The notes: generated by a model not told the origin, from the sequence alone. 64,000 nt of DNA from CAYRFE01 sp964423645 [NCBI: uncultured bacterium] (GCA_964423645.1 CAYRFE010000013.1:1-64000); one strand, 5' to 3'; positions 27,892-37,750 are shown, counted from the first letter of the stretch. Made by a program: numbers and translations.

Positions 27892-28944
27892 ATGAAAAAT
27901 AAAATTCTTACATTATGTGACACATGGCATACTCAACATAATTTTTCCGGTGTATCTCGTGTGAAAACGAGTAATACGATTATCTTCGAGAAAGCATACG
28001 GTTATGCACATCGGGGATTCATGATCCCGAATACAATTGATACGATGTTTGACAGCGCGTCAATCGCGAAACTTTTTACCGCAATATCGATCGTGCAACT
28101 TGTTCAGACAGGATTATTATCGTTTGAAGACCGAATAACCGATATCATTGATCTGAAAGGTACAAAAATACCCAACGACGTAACCATACATCAGCTTCTA
28201 TCCCATACGTCCGGTATCGCCGATGACGCAGATGAAGAAGCCGGAGAAAAATACGAGGACCTTTTCATCACCAAACCGAATTATTCGATCCGCAATTGCA
28301 TCGATTTTCTCCCACAGTTTGCATACAAAGATCCGATATTTCCGGCAGGCAGCAATGTACGCTATAACAATTGCGCGTATATCTTACTTGGTCTAGTGAT
28401 AGAAAATATTACCAAACACAATTACCGCGATTATGTACGTGAAAATATCATAGAAATAATTCAGTTATCACAAACCGGTTTTCCTGCGAAAGATGATGCC
28501 GAGACCGCTGTTGCAGAAGGATACTTCTGTGAAAATGAAGAAGCCGAAAACATTGTATGGCGCAAAAACATTTACTCCTATCCGCCGATCGGCACAGCTG
28601 ATGGAGGAATATGCACCTCTGTGAAAGATCTTGACCGATTATTCCGTGCAATAAAAAATGCAGACCTTGTTTCTCCGCACTATTCCGACATGCTCTTTTC
28701 GCCGCAAGCGAAACCGTTCAAAAAATTAAAAAACGGAACATTGAAATACGGTTTCGGTTTTCAATTCCGTTACGATGAAGACGGAAATTTGTTGCGTATA
28801 TTCAAAGATGGAGTGAATGCAGGAGTGGGAGCAATGGCAGCGTATTACCCGTCTATAGATACAACAAGCATTATTCTTGCGAATCAAGATTGCGATATAT
28901 GGGAATTACACCGGTTGATAGGAGAATTGTTGTTACAGAATTAA
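27892..28944 (+). CDS. Serine hydrolase, beta-lactamase/penicillin-binding (class C) family
   Basis: The 350-residue protein has the SxxK motif S57-I-A-K60 and the YxN motif Y158-N-N160 of PF00144. The N-terminus lacks a clear signal peptide, so it may be cytoplasmic. Members are D-aminopeptidases, esterases or penicillin-binding proteins and only rarely beta-lactamases. ATG with AAGGAGG 8 bases upstream. Single gene followed by a repeat. Confidence 0.88.
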   Translation: MKNKILTLCDTWHTQHNFSGVSRVKTSNTIIFEKAYGYAHRGFMIPNTIDTMFDSASIAKLFTAISIVQLVQTGLLSFEDRITDIIDLKGTKIPNDVTIHQLLSHTSGIADDADEEAGEKYEDLFITKPNYSIRNCIDFLPQFAYKDPIFPAGSNVRYNNCAYILLGLVIENITKHNYRDYVRENIIEIIQLSQTGFPAKDDAETAVAEGYFCENEEAENIVWRKNIYSYPPIGTADGGICTSVKDLDRLFRAIKNADLVSPHYSDMLFSPQAKPFKKLKNGTLKYGFGFQFRYDEDGNLLRIFKDGVNAGVGAMAAYYPSIDTTSIILANQDCDIWELHRLIGELLLQN

Positions 28945-28981
28945 TACGTTCTTTATGTTGCTGTCTGTGTGAAACTTTATA

Positions 28982-29130
28982 CCTTTGCAAAATTCAGAAT
29001 TTCCAAATTATCTTTATTTTCTAAAAAGGGATGGGGAGACGAAGTCCCCATTATACCACAATTTAAACCCCTCCCGATTTTCACGGGAGGGGTTGGGCAC
29101 ACATTCAAAAATATGATAGTTTTGCAAAGG
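28982..29130 (+). repeat. MITE-like intergenic repeat with 11-bp terminal inverted repeats
   Basis: Perfect inverted ends CCTTTGCAAAA (28982-28992) and TTTTGCAAAGG (29120-29130) bound a core that shares the GGGGAC...GTCCCC and CCCCTCCC...GGGAGGGG modules with the full repeats. Related ends occur at 50838-50865 and near 56205-56216. No coding capacity. A small non-autonomous mobile element or REP-like unit is likely. Confidence 0.7.
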
Positions 29131-29186
29131 TCTTGACCAATGAAATTAAAATACCGACTCAATAAGTATGTCGATGTAAAATGGCA

Positions 29187-30197
29187 TCAGTTATGAATTT
29201 TTGAATTGACTTTAAACATCAACTCGTATCTGCTGGTGACACCCATTTTTTGAAAAATATTCGTGATATGATTTTTCACGGTATGATAGGATATAAAAAG
29301 CATATCTTCAATCTCTTTATTTGATTTCCCGCATAATAACAATTTAAGTATCTCAGCTTCACGTTTACTGATAGCATAATCTTCAATTATCTCATTTAAT
29401 AAAGCTTCGGAATCCTCGGTCGGTAATATTGAAACAGCAAGATACGGTCTCAAATATCGAATTATCCATATCACCGGAATAATGATGATCAACGGAAATC
29501 CAAAAAGAAAAATTAGTGCAAAAAATATGACAACCACCAAGGGTATTACACCGGCAGATTTATCCATGGTCTGGTCTATAACAGGACTTATTTCTTTTAA
29601 TATTAACACCAGTATAAGGTATATGTACCGTCCAAGATATAACCATGCAAATGCCTTAATCATTTTTTTCTTCAATGCATTTCGTTCTTTACGCGAGTGA
29701 GTCAACATGCCTATTAAAAATAGTATCTCAAGAGCAATAATATTCTCAAAAATATAATTATCAAAAATATTCAATACGATCATCCCTAAACCTTGAGGAT
29801 TGATAAATTTTAAAATTGCATAGATCAGGACAATTACTATAAAGACATTCCTGCAAATACGATCGACACGCACATGATTGTCATTACCATTAAAATACAA
29901 CCATAACTTCAGCATCATCCACAGCAAAACACAACATATCGCAGCAAACGACGTCATAACACATTTCTGAAACAAAGGTGATAATTCAGCAAGGTTATTG
30001 ATGCGTAAATTAACCGAAATATAAATTTTCACATATGCGATAAAAGGGAAAAACGACATCATAAGTGTGTACCAGAATAGTGGATATAATGGTTTGTAGC
30101 GGGTTTGCTTATACGAGTGGTATACAAATATCGCACTTAACAAACCCTCTAAAGCAATAAGTAGCATAAAAAACACATGATAATGATCTTTTATCAT
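29187..30197 (-). CDS. Membrane-bound LuxR-type transcription regulator
   Basis: About seven to eight hydrophobic segments fill residues 5-255. A C-terminal LuxR helix-turn-helix (about 275-336: ISKREAEILKLLLCGKSN...HTVKNHITNIFQKMGV) follows. This 7TM-LuxR layout suggests a one-component sensor acting from the membrane. ATG 30197 is preferred because AAGGA lies eight bases before it; the frame opens at 30206. It is divergent from the ABC/M1 operon and probably regulates it or itself; this is inference. A palindrome lies between the two. Confidence 0.85.
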   Translation of the reverse strand: MIKDHYHVFFMLLIALEGLLSAIFVYHSYKQTRYKPLYPLFWYTLMMSFFPFIAYVKIYISVNLRINNLAELSPLFQKCVMTSFAAICCVLLWMMLKLWLYFNGNDNHVRVDRICRNVFIVIVLIYAILKFINPQGLGMIVLNIFDNYIFENIIALEILFLIGMLTHSRKERNALKKKMIKAFAWLYLGRYIYLILVLILKEISPVIDQTMDKSAGVIPLVVVIFFALIFLFGFPLIIIIPVIWIIRYLRPYLAVSILPTEDSEALLNEIIEDYAISKREAEILKLLLCGKSNKEIEDMLFISYHTVKNHITNIFQKMGVTSRYELMFKVNSKIHN

Positions 30198-30246
30198 ACA
30201 CCCCATCCTTTACAACGCTATTGTAACGTTTTCACATGAAAAAGCC

Positions 30247-30266
30247 AATAGGAAAATATTCCTATT
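30247..30266. promoter_or_regulatory. Candidate operator palindrome between LuxR-like gene and ABC operon
   Basis: AATAGGAA and TTCCTATT are perfect 8-bp arms with a 4-base spacer, in the 162-base divergent region. A clean dyad at this place suits a homodimeric regulator. No strong -35/-10 pair was seen in this intergenic region. Confidence 0.5.
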
Positions 30267-30368
30267 CGTTAAAACAGGACGTTCTACTCATAGATTTATC
30301 GATTTAAAGCCCCTACAATCCATCAAGCGGATAGAACGGATCACACGGTTCACTCAAAGGAGGATTCT

Positions 30369-31265
30369 ATGGAACTCATTATTACCAACGTTTCCAAAAC
30401 GTATGTAAACGGTACTCAGGCGTTAAGGAATATCAATCTGTCAGTATCTCACGGCTTATTCGGTTTACTCGGCCCCAACGGCGCCGGTAAATCAACACTG
30501 ATGCGCACGATTGCAACATTGCAGGAACAGGATACGGGCGAAATTCGATTTAACGACATTGATATAAAAAAGGATAAAATGACGCTTCGTAAGCATCTTG
30601 GGTTTTTACCGCAAGAATTCGGTATATATCCTGAAATGACAGCCGAGGCAATGCTCCATCACATCGGAATCCTGAAAGGTCTTATCGACAAGAAAAAACG
30701 AAGTTATAACGTATTGGAAATGCTCGATCGAACAAACCTCCTTCAGTATAGAAATAAACGTCTCGATTCATTCTCAGGGGGTATGAAGCAACGATTCGGC
30801 ATAGCGCAGGCATTACTCGGCAACCCGCAGCTCGTGATCGTTGACGAGCCCACAGCCGGTCTTGACCCAGAAGAACGTACGCGGTTTTTAAACATTCTCA
30901 GCGATATCAGTGATTCGATCATTGTTATATTGTCAACCCATATCGTTGAAGACGTAGAACAACTGTGTTCAAACATGGCAGTGATACATAATGGCAAAAT
31001 TATAGTTTCTTCCAAACCAAAACATGCAATTGAAAATATTACCGGTAAAATCTGGAGCAAAACAATCAATAAAAATGAGTTACCTTACTATGACGAACAC
31101 CATACCGTGTTATATACCGCGTTGCAGGAAGGGAAAATACTGCTTCACATATTTGCAGAGAAAAATCCGTTAAACGGCTTCGAGAAAGTTTTCCCCGATC
31201 TGAAAGATGTCTATTTCACGGCAGTAAAAGAACTACCTGTTCGTGCTCACGAAGGAGGTATGTGA
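30369..31265 (+). CDS. ABC transporter ATP-binding protein
   Basis: The 298-residue ATPase has Walker A GPNGAGKST, signature FSGGMKQRFGIA, Walker B LVIVDEPTAGLDPEERTR and the H-loop THIVED. Its closest type is the DrrA/Nod-like ATPase paired with ABC-2 permeases. It has SD AAGGAGG upstream and overlaps the permease gene at TGATG. Confidence 0.92.
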   Translation: MELIITNVSKTYVNGTQALRNINLSVSHGLFGLLGPNGAGKSTLMRTIATLQEQDTGEIRFNDIDIKKDKMTLRKHLGFLPQEFGIYPEMTAEAMLHHIGILKGLIDKKKRSYNVLEMLDRTNLLQYRNKRLDSFSGGMKQRFGIAQALLGNPQLVIVDEPTAGLDPEERTRFLNILSDISDSIIVILSTHIVEDVEQLCSNMAVIHNGKIIVSSKPKHAIENITGKIWSKTINKNELPYYDEHHTVLYTALQEGKILLHIFAEKNPLNGFEKVFPDLKDVYFTAVKELPVRAHEGGM

Positions 31266-34200
31266 TGATAAGATTAGTACTGTTGCATTTTCTCAAAGAG
31301 CGTTTCCGACAATTTTCCACCTATTTTTTATTTACACTATTTTTTGCATTATCGTTGACTTGTTTTCTGCTGACCTATCATAAAGGCGGTCCTCTTTATA
31401 AAACTCTGAGCGCCGGGATGAATGAAATAAAAGTAAATGCTCCCTTTATTGTATATTTCCTCACTGCAATCGTCTTTCAGTATTGTATTCTTCTGACAGT
31501 CTACTTTTTCGGACGATTGGGATTACGTGATTTCCATCATAACACTTATCAACTCGTGTTTACAACTCCCGTAAAAAAATCAACGTACATTACCGCAAAT
31601 CTAATCAGTGAAATCTTACGTCATCTTTTCATTTTTTCAGGAATTGGTTTCGGAGCCTGTATTGCGACATCATTCTATTCGACCTCACCGATGACTGCAC
31701 ATATCACCGGTAGCTTTATACTGCCGTATATCACAAATATTATTCCAAATTTAGTGATTTTCGGAGTTTTCTCATATCTCTTGACGTTATTTACCCGAAA
31801 ATTGTTTCCTGTATATCTTATTACAACATCAAGTATTATCCTGAAAATATTCGCCGGTATAACGACGCAACTCGAATCAACTGTTCTCTCAATTTTTTTG
31901 GATCCTTTTGGGATATCTGCACTGAGCAGTGTAATTAAAACATGGTCGATTACAGAAAAAAATACTTTTGTTATAGCATTACAGAATGAAATAGTGCTTA
32001 ACCGTCTATTCTGGCTTCTTATAACGGCAACATTTGCATACATTATTCTGAAAAAAATTAATTTGTCGTGTTCTGAAGATTTTTCTAAAAAATCGAGCCC
32101 CACCCCTATTCCGTGCTTTACCCATTGTGAACCTCAGAAGGATTATTCATCAAAAAGCTTTTTACATACAGTATTACAAATCGCACGTCAGGATTTCCGT
32201 TATCTCTGTAAAAACAGGTTTTTTATCATGATTACTTCACTTGCGACACTTATACTATTGATTGTTGGTTATAAATATGTAGGAATTGTTCGAAATACAC
32301 AAACCTATCCCGTAACCTACGAAATACTGAAAATTTCTGAAAACATATTCATTATGTTTGTATTTATGATCATCGCTTTCACAACGGCTGAATCAGTATG
32401 GCGCGATCGAGACCTAAAATCATATCTATATCTTGACACGCTTCCTACACGAAATTCAGCATGGATGATCGGAAAACTCATATCGGTCTCAACAATTGTG
32501 TTCGTATTGATGACACTTTTTATGATAATCGGGATTGTGATTCAAACACTCCATGGTTATTTTAAATATGACTTCGGTCAATATCTTATAACACTTTTTC
32601 TTATTCGCTGGGTTCAATTTTCATTGATTGCAATTGTCAGTCTCATTCTACAAGTCATTGCACCAAAAAAATACATCGGCTATATAATGGTTATCATTTT
32701 TTACGCTATGCCTGATATCATATATGATTTCATTTCACAACATAATCTTGCTATTTTTGCCAACATTATGTCGATTATCTATTCGGACATGAATGGATTC
32801 GATGTATACTTAACACGATCATTACTTTTTAACGGATATTGGGCAGGTATTTCTGTGCTATTTATAAGTATCGGCATCGGTTGTTGGAAAAACGGATATC
32901 TTCTCACATTACGCTATCGTTTTTCATCATTTATGGCGAATATGAATAGAAATATTACGTTCGGTGCGTTGGTCGGGTTACTCTTCATTGGAATATTCGG
33001 CACTACCGCATACTACACTACGACAAAAACCAATCTTTTCATAAACGATACAGCGATAGAGGAAAATGCTGTCAACTATGAAAAAACGTATAAATCTTAT
33101 TGTATGGTTCCACATCCGAAAATAACAAAAATAGTATTAGATACTGATTTATATCCTTCAAAACGCTACTGCACCGTACAGGGAACCCTTACCCTTGAAA
33201 ACACGACAACTGAACCGATAACCGAGATATTTCTTGAGTTCCCGGATGGCGCAAAAAGTGTTTCTGTGTCTATGGGCACATCTGCTCATTTGAAAATCGA
33301 TGACATTTCATACAATATCAAAATATTTTCTCTTCTGCAAACATTACAACCTCAGGATTCCCTTGAAATATCGTACTCTTTTCGTCGTGAAAATTTCGGA
33401 ATTAAAAATAGCGGACATGACCGAGATATAATTCCCAACGGTTCTTTTTTATATTATTTCGATCTTATACCGGGCGTTGGTTATGATGCGAATCGACATA
33501 AAGAAATAACTGATACTGCTAAACGTGCACAATACGGATTACCACCTCATCAACAATATAGCAATAATCCTGATACTGCACGTATGCACGCTATGATTTG
33601 CAAAGATGCGGATTATGTTACTCTGCAAATAACTGTTGGAACAGAAAACGATCAGACCACGATCGCTCCGGGGACCTGCAGAAAACAATGGAAGGAAAAC
33701 AATCGCACTTACACGAGATACGTATCCGATCAGCCGATTTTAAAATATTTCGCTATTTTCTCGGGTCGATATAATGTTGCCAAAGATACGTGGCAATCGC
33801 TTCCTGTTGAAGTATATTATCATCCCGAACATACATATAATATCGGAATTATGATGGAGGCTATTAAAAACTCATTAACCTATTGTACTGCGAACTTCTC
33901 AGATTTTCCGTATGGGAAAATCCAGATTGTTGAATTTCCGCGCTACGAAATATATGCCGAATCATTTCCGGGGGTAATTCCGATATCTGAAGGATTTGGA
34001 TTTATAGCTCGCTTTAAACCGGATAGCGTTGAATACGTCTATAGAACTATAGCACACGAAATCGGACATCAATGGTGGGCACATATTGTCACATGCGCAA
34101 ATTACCCGGGACATCAGATGTTAACGGAAATGTTGGCGCAATATACGGCAGTGGCACTGATGAAAAAACGTTATTCAGTGCACGCGTTTGATACAACCTT

Positions 34201-34840
34201 GAAAAACACCGTGAAGGATTATTTCAAAGGAAGACGCCGCGCTACAGAATATGAACCGTCGATGATGAAAACAACACCGGAACATCCGTATGTCCATTAT
34301 GAAAAATCCATCATTATTATGAACGCCTTGCAAGAATATATCGGAGAAAAGACATGTAATAATGCACTCCGAAACTACTGTAGAAATTTTGCCACAACAA
34401 AAGCACCGTTCGCACTTTCATCTGATTTATATAAGGAATTCGAAGCGGTCACTCCTACCGAGTTTCATTATCTTCTGAATGAATGGCTTAACAATGTTAC
34501 GCTTTACAGTATTACGGTTACCAATTCATCATACGTTGCGGTCGATAAAAATAGTTATGTAGTATCATTATCGTATTCTTTAGAGAAGTTTTCTTTTTCT
34601 AATAACGGCGAAAGTACCCGGCTTGAAACCGATACTCACGTGCAGATATCGATTTACGATAAAAACGGGAAAGAATATAAAATGATCAAGCTCCTGAAAA
34701 ATAACACCGGGACAATAGAAATTCCTGTCGATTTCAAGCCTGAATCTGCCGGGCTCAATACTCATTATCTCCTTATTGAAAAAGACTATAACGATAATAC
34801 GGTTAAATGCGTAAAAACTGATAAAAACATTTCTATTTAA
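31265..34840 (+). CDS. ABC-2 type permease fused to an M1-family aminopeptidase
   Basis: The 1191-residue protein has two blocks of membrane helices (about 1-270 and 310-600, ABC-2 permease-like). A large domain follows with an M1 metallopeptidase: zinc motif HEIGH (931-935) and Glu in TEMLAQY (955, 19 residues later rather than the 18 of classic M1). The spacing matches the known ABC-permease/M1 fusion family. The ATG at 31265 is preferred over the GTG at 31262 because GGAGG (31254-31258) is six bases upstream. The peptidase domain would be extracytoplasmic if the helix count is right; the substrate may be peptides the ABC module exports or imports. Regulated probably by the divergent LuxR gene. 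Confidence 0.88.
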   Translation: MIRLVLLHFLKERFRQFSTYFLFTLFFALSLTCFLLTYHKGGPLYKTLSAGMNEIKVNAPFIVYFLTAIVFQYCILLTVYFFGRLGLRDFHHNTYQLVFTTPVKKSTYITANLISEILRHLFIFSGIGFGACIATSFYSTSPMTAHITGSFILPYITNIIPNLVIFGVFSYLLTLFTRKLFPVYLITTSSIILKIFAGITTQLESTVLSIFLDPFGISALSSVIKTWSITEKNTFVIALQNEIVLNRLFWLLITATFAYIILKKINLSCSEDFSKKSSPTPIPCFTHCEPQKDYSSKSFLHTVLQIARQDFRYLCKNRFFIMITSLATLILLIVGYKYVGIVRNTQTYPVTYEILKISENIFIMFVFMIIAFTTAESVWRDRDLKSYLYLDTLPTRNSAWMIGKLISVSTIVFVLMTLFMIIGIVIQTLHGYFKYDFGQYLITLFLIRWVQFSLIAIVSLILQVIAPKKYIGYIMVIIFYAMPDIIYDFISQHNLAIFANIMSIIYSDMNGFDVYLTRSLLFNGYWAGISVLFISIGIGCWKNGYLLTLRYRFSSFMANMNRNITFGALVGLLFIGIFGTTAYYTTTKTNLFINDTAIEENAVNYEKTYKSYCMVPHPKITKIVLDTDLYPSKRYCTVQGTLTLENTTTEPITEIFLEFPDGAKSVSVSMGTSAHLKIDDISYNIKIFSLLQTLQPQDSLEISYSFRRENFGIKNSGHDRDIIPNGSFLYYFDLIPGVGYDANRHKEITDTAKRAQYGLPPHQQYSNNPDTARMHAMICKDADYVTLQITVGTENDQTTIAPGTCRKQWKENNRTYTRYVSDQPILKYFAIFSGRYNVAKDTWQSLPVEVYYHPEHTYNIGIMMEAIKNSLTYCTANFSDFPYGKIQIVEFPRYEIYAESFPGVIPISEGFGFIARFKPDSVEYVYRTIAHEIGHQWWAHIVTCANYPGHQMLTEMLAQYTAVALMKKRYSVHAFDTTLKNTVKDYFKGRRRATEYEPSMMKTTPEHPYVHYEKSIIIMNALQEYIGEKTCNNALRNYCRNFATTKAPFALSSDLYKEFEAVTPTEFHYLLNEWLNNVTLYSITVTNSSYVAVDKNSYVVSLSYSLEKFSFSNNGESTRLETDTHVQISIYDKNGKEYKMIKLLKNNTGTIEIPVDFKPESAGLNTHYLLIEKDYNDNTVKCVKTDKNISI

Positions 34841-35038
34841 TCTAAATGGGTCAAATTCCCCGAAGCTTGCTTCGGCTTTGCTATTATAGTTTTGTTATTA
34901 TAAGGGGTGTGGGGACGAAGTCCCCACTATATTAGAAATTAAGCCCCTCCCAAATTCAAAGGGAGGGGTTTGGGGTGGGCAAACAAATATAGTATTTTTT
35001 GGGGAGATACCCCGTAGCTTGCTGCGGGGTAGTTCATT
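34838..35038 (+). repeat. Hairpin-rich intergenic repeat, full copy 2
   Basis: Nearly identical to copy 1 (3245-3444), including the four palindromes. Its first bases (TAATCTAAATGGG) overlap the stop codon TAA (34838-34840) of the ABC/M1 gene. It lies between convergent genes. Confidence 0.92.
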
Positions 35039-35107
35039 CATTGATCCCATAATCGAATAATACATCCCCTCCTCAAGAATAATGAAGAGGGGATGCTGAC
35101 GCAATGA

Positions 35108-37351
35108 TCACTTCGTCGAACTGAAAAGTATACGATCTCCATTGCCAACAGGCAGGAAATACGGTGTTTTTATCTTTTTTTCTTTCACTGACGTAATAAA
35201 TGGTTCAAAAGATGCAGGATTACCGTGCATCGGCACGATCAAAGCCGGATTCAATTTATTGATCGTATAGAAATCACCGATCTTCACCGCTTCCACATCA
35301 CCGAAATTACATCCCGTAACCGGCAAGAATGCGATATCGATCTTTTTATTGAGCGAAGCAATAAAATCGATCTCCGGACAATAATTACCACTCAGGTCAC
35401 GATTGCGGTTTGCATGATCGCCGGAATGAAAAAGAACAACTCCGTCTGTATCGGCAACAAATCCGACGCCTGAATCATTTGAAAAAATTGCCGTAACATT
35501 GATCGTGCCTACATTTTTAGTTTCTCTCGGCATAATCTTCGTATAGGTCACTTTTGCATTCGGATCATCGAAACCGAACACATACGTGATATTTTTAACG
35601 ACATCTTTCCATGAATTGATAACCTGCGAATAATGGTCTCCATGTGAGTGCGAAACAAAAACGGTGACCGTGAGATCCTTCAATTCTTCAGGATTGATCC
35701 CTCCGTTAAATAATGATTTCAAGTCAGCCCCGCGTGTTCCCTCGGTGTAATCAAATATCATAAGGTTGTTCTTGGTCTTTACTGCAAAGCCGCTGTGCCC
35801 TAAAAACCACACAACAGCTTCGCCGTTATTGAGGATGTGCTTTTCAATTTTTTCTTTCTTTTTATCACGATCATTCGTTTTCGATTTATACGTAACGAGC
35901 GTTGATTTGACCGTTTCATTGTTAAAATAGTCGGCGTAATAATACGGCGTATGCTTTGTGTTGTCCTTCACGGTCACATCGCTACCGTTTTGCAGTAATA
36001 AGGCGACGATATCACCATACCCTTTTGCTGCCGCGATATGTAGCGGCAATTGCCCTAAATTGTTCTTTGCATTGACGGTAACCTTTTTGTCGATCAAAAG
36101 TTTAACGATCTCTAAACTCCCCTGTTCTACGGCAATGTGCAACGGCGTGTTCATCCGACCGTTCACAGTATCAGTTTTTATGCCGCGGTCGATCAAAACT
36201 TTTGCAATATCGGGTTTATTCCGATAGATCGTATTGACCAATGCGGTATCGCCCAGTGTGTCAACAGCGTTGATATCTGCTCCTTTTTCAAGTAAATAAT
36301 TTGTCAATTCCACATTGGTAAGCGCTGCCATATGAAGGGGAATTCGTGTTTCTGTCGCACAAGTAGTCCCATCCTTGCACAAACCGGGATTCACAACAGC
36401 ACCGCTCTCGATCAACAATTTAACGGTCGCAAACTTGTTATTGATCACTGCCAACGATAGGATTGACTCATTATCACTGTTGATAGCATTCACATCCGCT
36501 CCGTTATCAAGTAAAAAAGTCGCCATTTCCGGAGACCCGAATCCTGCAATGATGTGCAGCATCGTATTATTGTCGGGACCGAATTTTTCATTAACAGAAA
36601 TTCCGTTTGCTAAATAATACGAAAGAATATCTTGTTTACTCCACAATCCGGAAGTCACGGCAGGTATCATACTCCATGTATCCAATGCACGGATATCAAA
36701 TCCTTTTGAGACTAAATATTTGACCATATCCACCGTACCGGTTGACGCATGATGAAGCATGGTGTTGCCTTGTGTATCAAGAGCATTCGGATCCAAACCT
36801 TTGGAAGCAATAAATTCATACATAGGAATACTTCCGCTTCCGGCAGCAAAATGAAGCAATGTGGCATTTCTGTTTGACAGTTCGGTATACTTTTCGCCAT
36901 GTGCTATTAATAATTCTACAAGCGGTATATTTCCACTGTCTACGGCGTATTGGATCGGATATAAGCTGAATGCATTCATTTCGCGTAATGATGCGCCCTT
37001 TTGCAACAGCAAGTCCGTCATTTCTTTTTTTCCGAACATTGTCGTCGCATGAATCGGTTTACTGCGGCGATTATTCATGGCATTGATATCAGCACCTGCA
37101 TCAAGTAATAGTTTGAAAATCCCGTCATCGCTGAATTGTGCTGCGACGTGAAGAACCGAGTCATTGTTTTGAGTTTTCAAGAAAATCAAATTTTTATCTT
37201 CTTTAAGAAGTTTCTTCACATGTGCGCTATTTTTATCCCGAATCGCAGTCACCAATGCGGCCTCTTTCGGATTAGTGGTCATTGGAGCTTGCGCACCACA
37301 CACCGCCATTGTTACCAATACAGTCAGCACTACGCTCAACAACGCTTTCAT
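35108..37351 (-). CDS. Exported ankyrin-repeat protein fused to a metallo-beta-lactamase fold
   Basis: The 747-residue protein has a signal peptide (about 1-22, AVCGAQAP) and about 13 ankyrin repeats (about 40-510), with the usual TPLHIA and LLxxGADVNA motifs. A UlaG-like metallo-beta-lactamase domain (about 525-745) follows, with metal motif HSHGDH and a later HSGDH plus MHGNP. Both halves look complete. The start at 37351 (GGAGG six bases before) is preferred over 37357. The MBL domain may hydrolyse a phosphate or lactone; the ankyrins would bind protein. Extracytoplasmic location is inferred from the signal. Confidence 0.88.
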   Translation of the reverse strand: MKALLSVVLTVLVTMAVCGAQAPMTTNPKEAALVTAIRDKNSAHVKKLLKEDKNLIFLKTQNNDSVLHVAAQFSDDGIFKLLLDAGADINAMNNRRSKPIHATTMFGKKEMTDLLLQKGASLREMNAFSLYPIQYAVDSGNIPLVELLIAHGEKYTELSNRNATLLHFAAGSGSIPMYEFIASKGLDPNALDTQGNTMLHHASTGTVDMVKYLVSKGFDIRALDTWSMIPAVTSGLWSKQDILSYYLANGISVNEKFGPDNNTMLHIIAGFGSPEMATFLLDNGADVNAINSDNESILSLAVINNKFATVKLLIESGAVVNPGLCKDGTTCATETRIPLHMAALTNVELTNYLLEKGADINAVDTLGDTALVNTIYRNKPDIAKVLIDRGIKTDTVNGRMNTPLHIAVEQGSLEIVKLLIDKKVTVNAKNNLGQLPLHIAAAKGYGDIVALLLQNGSDVTVKDNTKHTPYYYADYFNNETVKSTLVTYKSKTNDRDKKKEKIEKHILNNGEAVVWFLGHSGFAVKTKNNLMIFDYTEGTRGADLKSLFNGGINPEELKDLTVTVFVSHSHGDHYSQVINSWKDVVKNITYVFGFDDPNAKVTYTKIMPRETKNVGTINVTAIFSNDSGVGFVADTDGVVLFHSGDHANRNRDLSGNYCPEIDFIASLNKKIDIAFLPVTGCNFGDVEAVKIGDFYTINKLNPALIVPMHGNPASFEPFITSVKEKKIKTPYFLPVGNGDRILFSSTK

Positions 37352-37423
37352 AGTCATCCTCCCTTGAGTTTAAAAACACTTTAACAACAGTATCTGACAT
37401 ATTCACTTTCAATGCAATATATA

Positions 37424-37444
37424 ATATACGTTTCGTTCGTATAT
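37424..37444. promoter_or_regulatory. Inverted repeat upstream of the ankyrin/MBL gene
   Basis: ATATACG and CGTATAT arms (7 bp, perfect) with a 7-base spacer, about 80 bases before the ankyrin gene ATG. The 390-base gap 37358-37750 contains this, AT-rich sequence and the alpha-2-macroglobulin promoter. It could be an operator or just AT-rich dyad. Confidence 0.3.
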
Positions 37445-37691
37445 ATGTTGCAAAAGAAATACCATGCCTCTGTTTTTCGCATAAACACAACGCCTGTTTG
37501 TTACATCCTATTTGCTTCAGACGTTTTCGTTACAAAGAGTAACAAAAAAAACATCACAAATCAATTAAACTTTAGTTTATTCGATGCTTCTGCTCTGTGC
37601 AGTGGAATGTCTGTCGAATCATATACCGAAAAATAAAATTACACGACAATACGAATGCAATAAAGTGAGTGTTCATGACAATGTTTTTTGG

Positions 37692-37720
37692 TTGAAATCT
37701 TATCTCTTTGGGTATACACT
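37692..37720 (+). promoter_or_regulatory. Promoter of the alpha-2-macroglobulin gene
   Basis: TTGAAA (37692-37697), a 17-base spacer and TACACT (37715-37720). AAGGAGG precedes the ATG at 37751. Confidence 0.55.
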
Positions 37721-37750
37721 ACACATCTGTAATCATACAAGGAGGAATCT

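Noticed and set aside
34898-35104. 68-codon frame on the minus strand with ELPRSKLRGIS-type sequence
   Set aside because: It is the translation of the intergenic repeat copy 2; the same peptide recurs wherever the repeat occurs.
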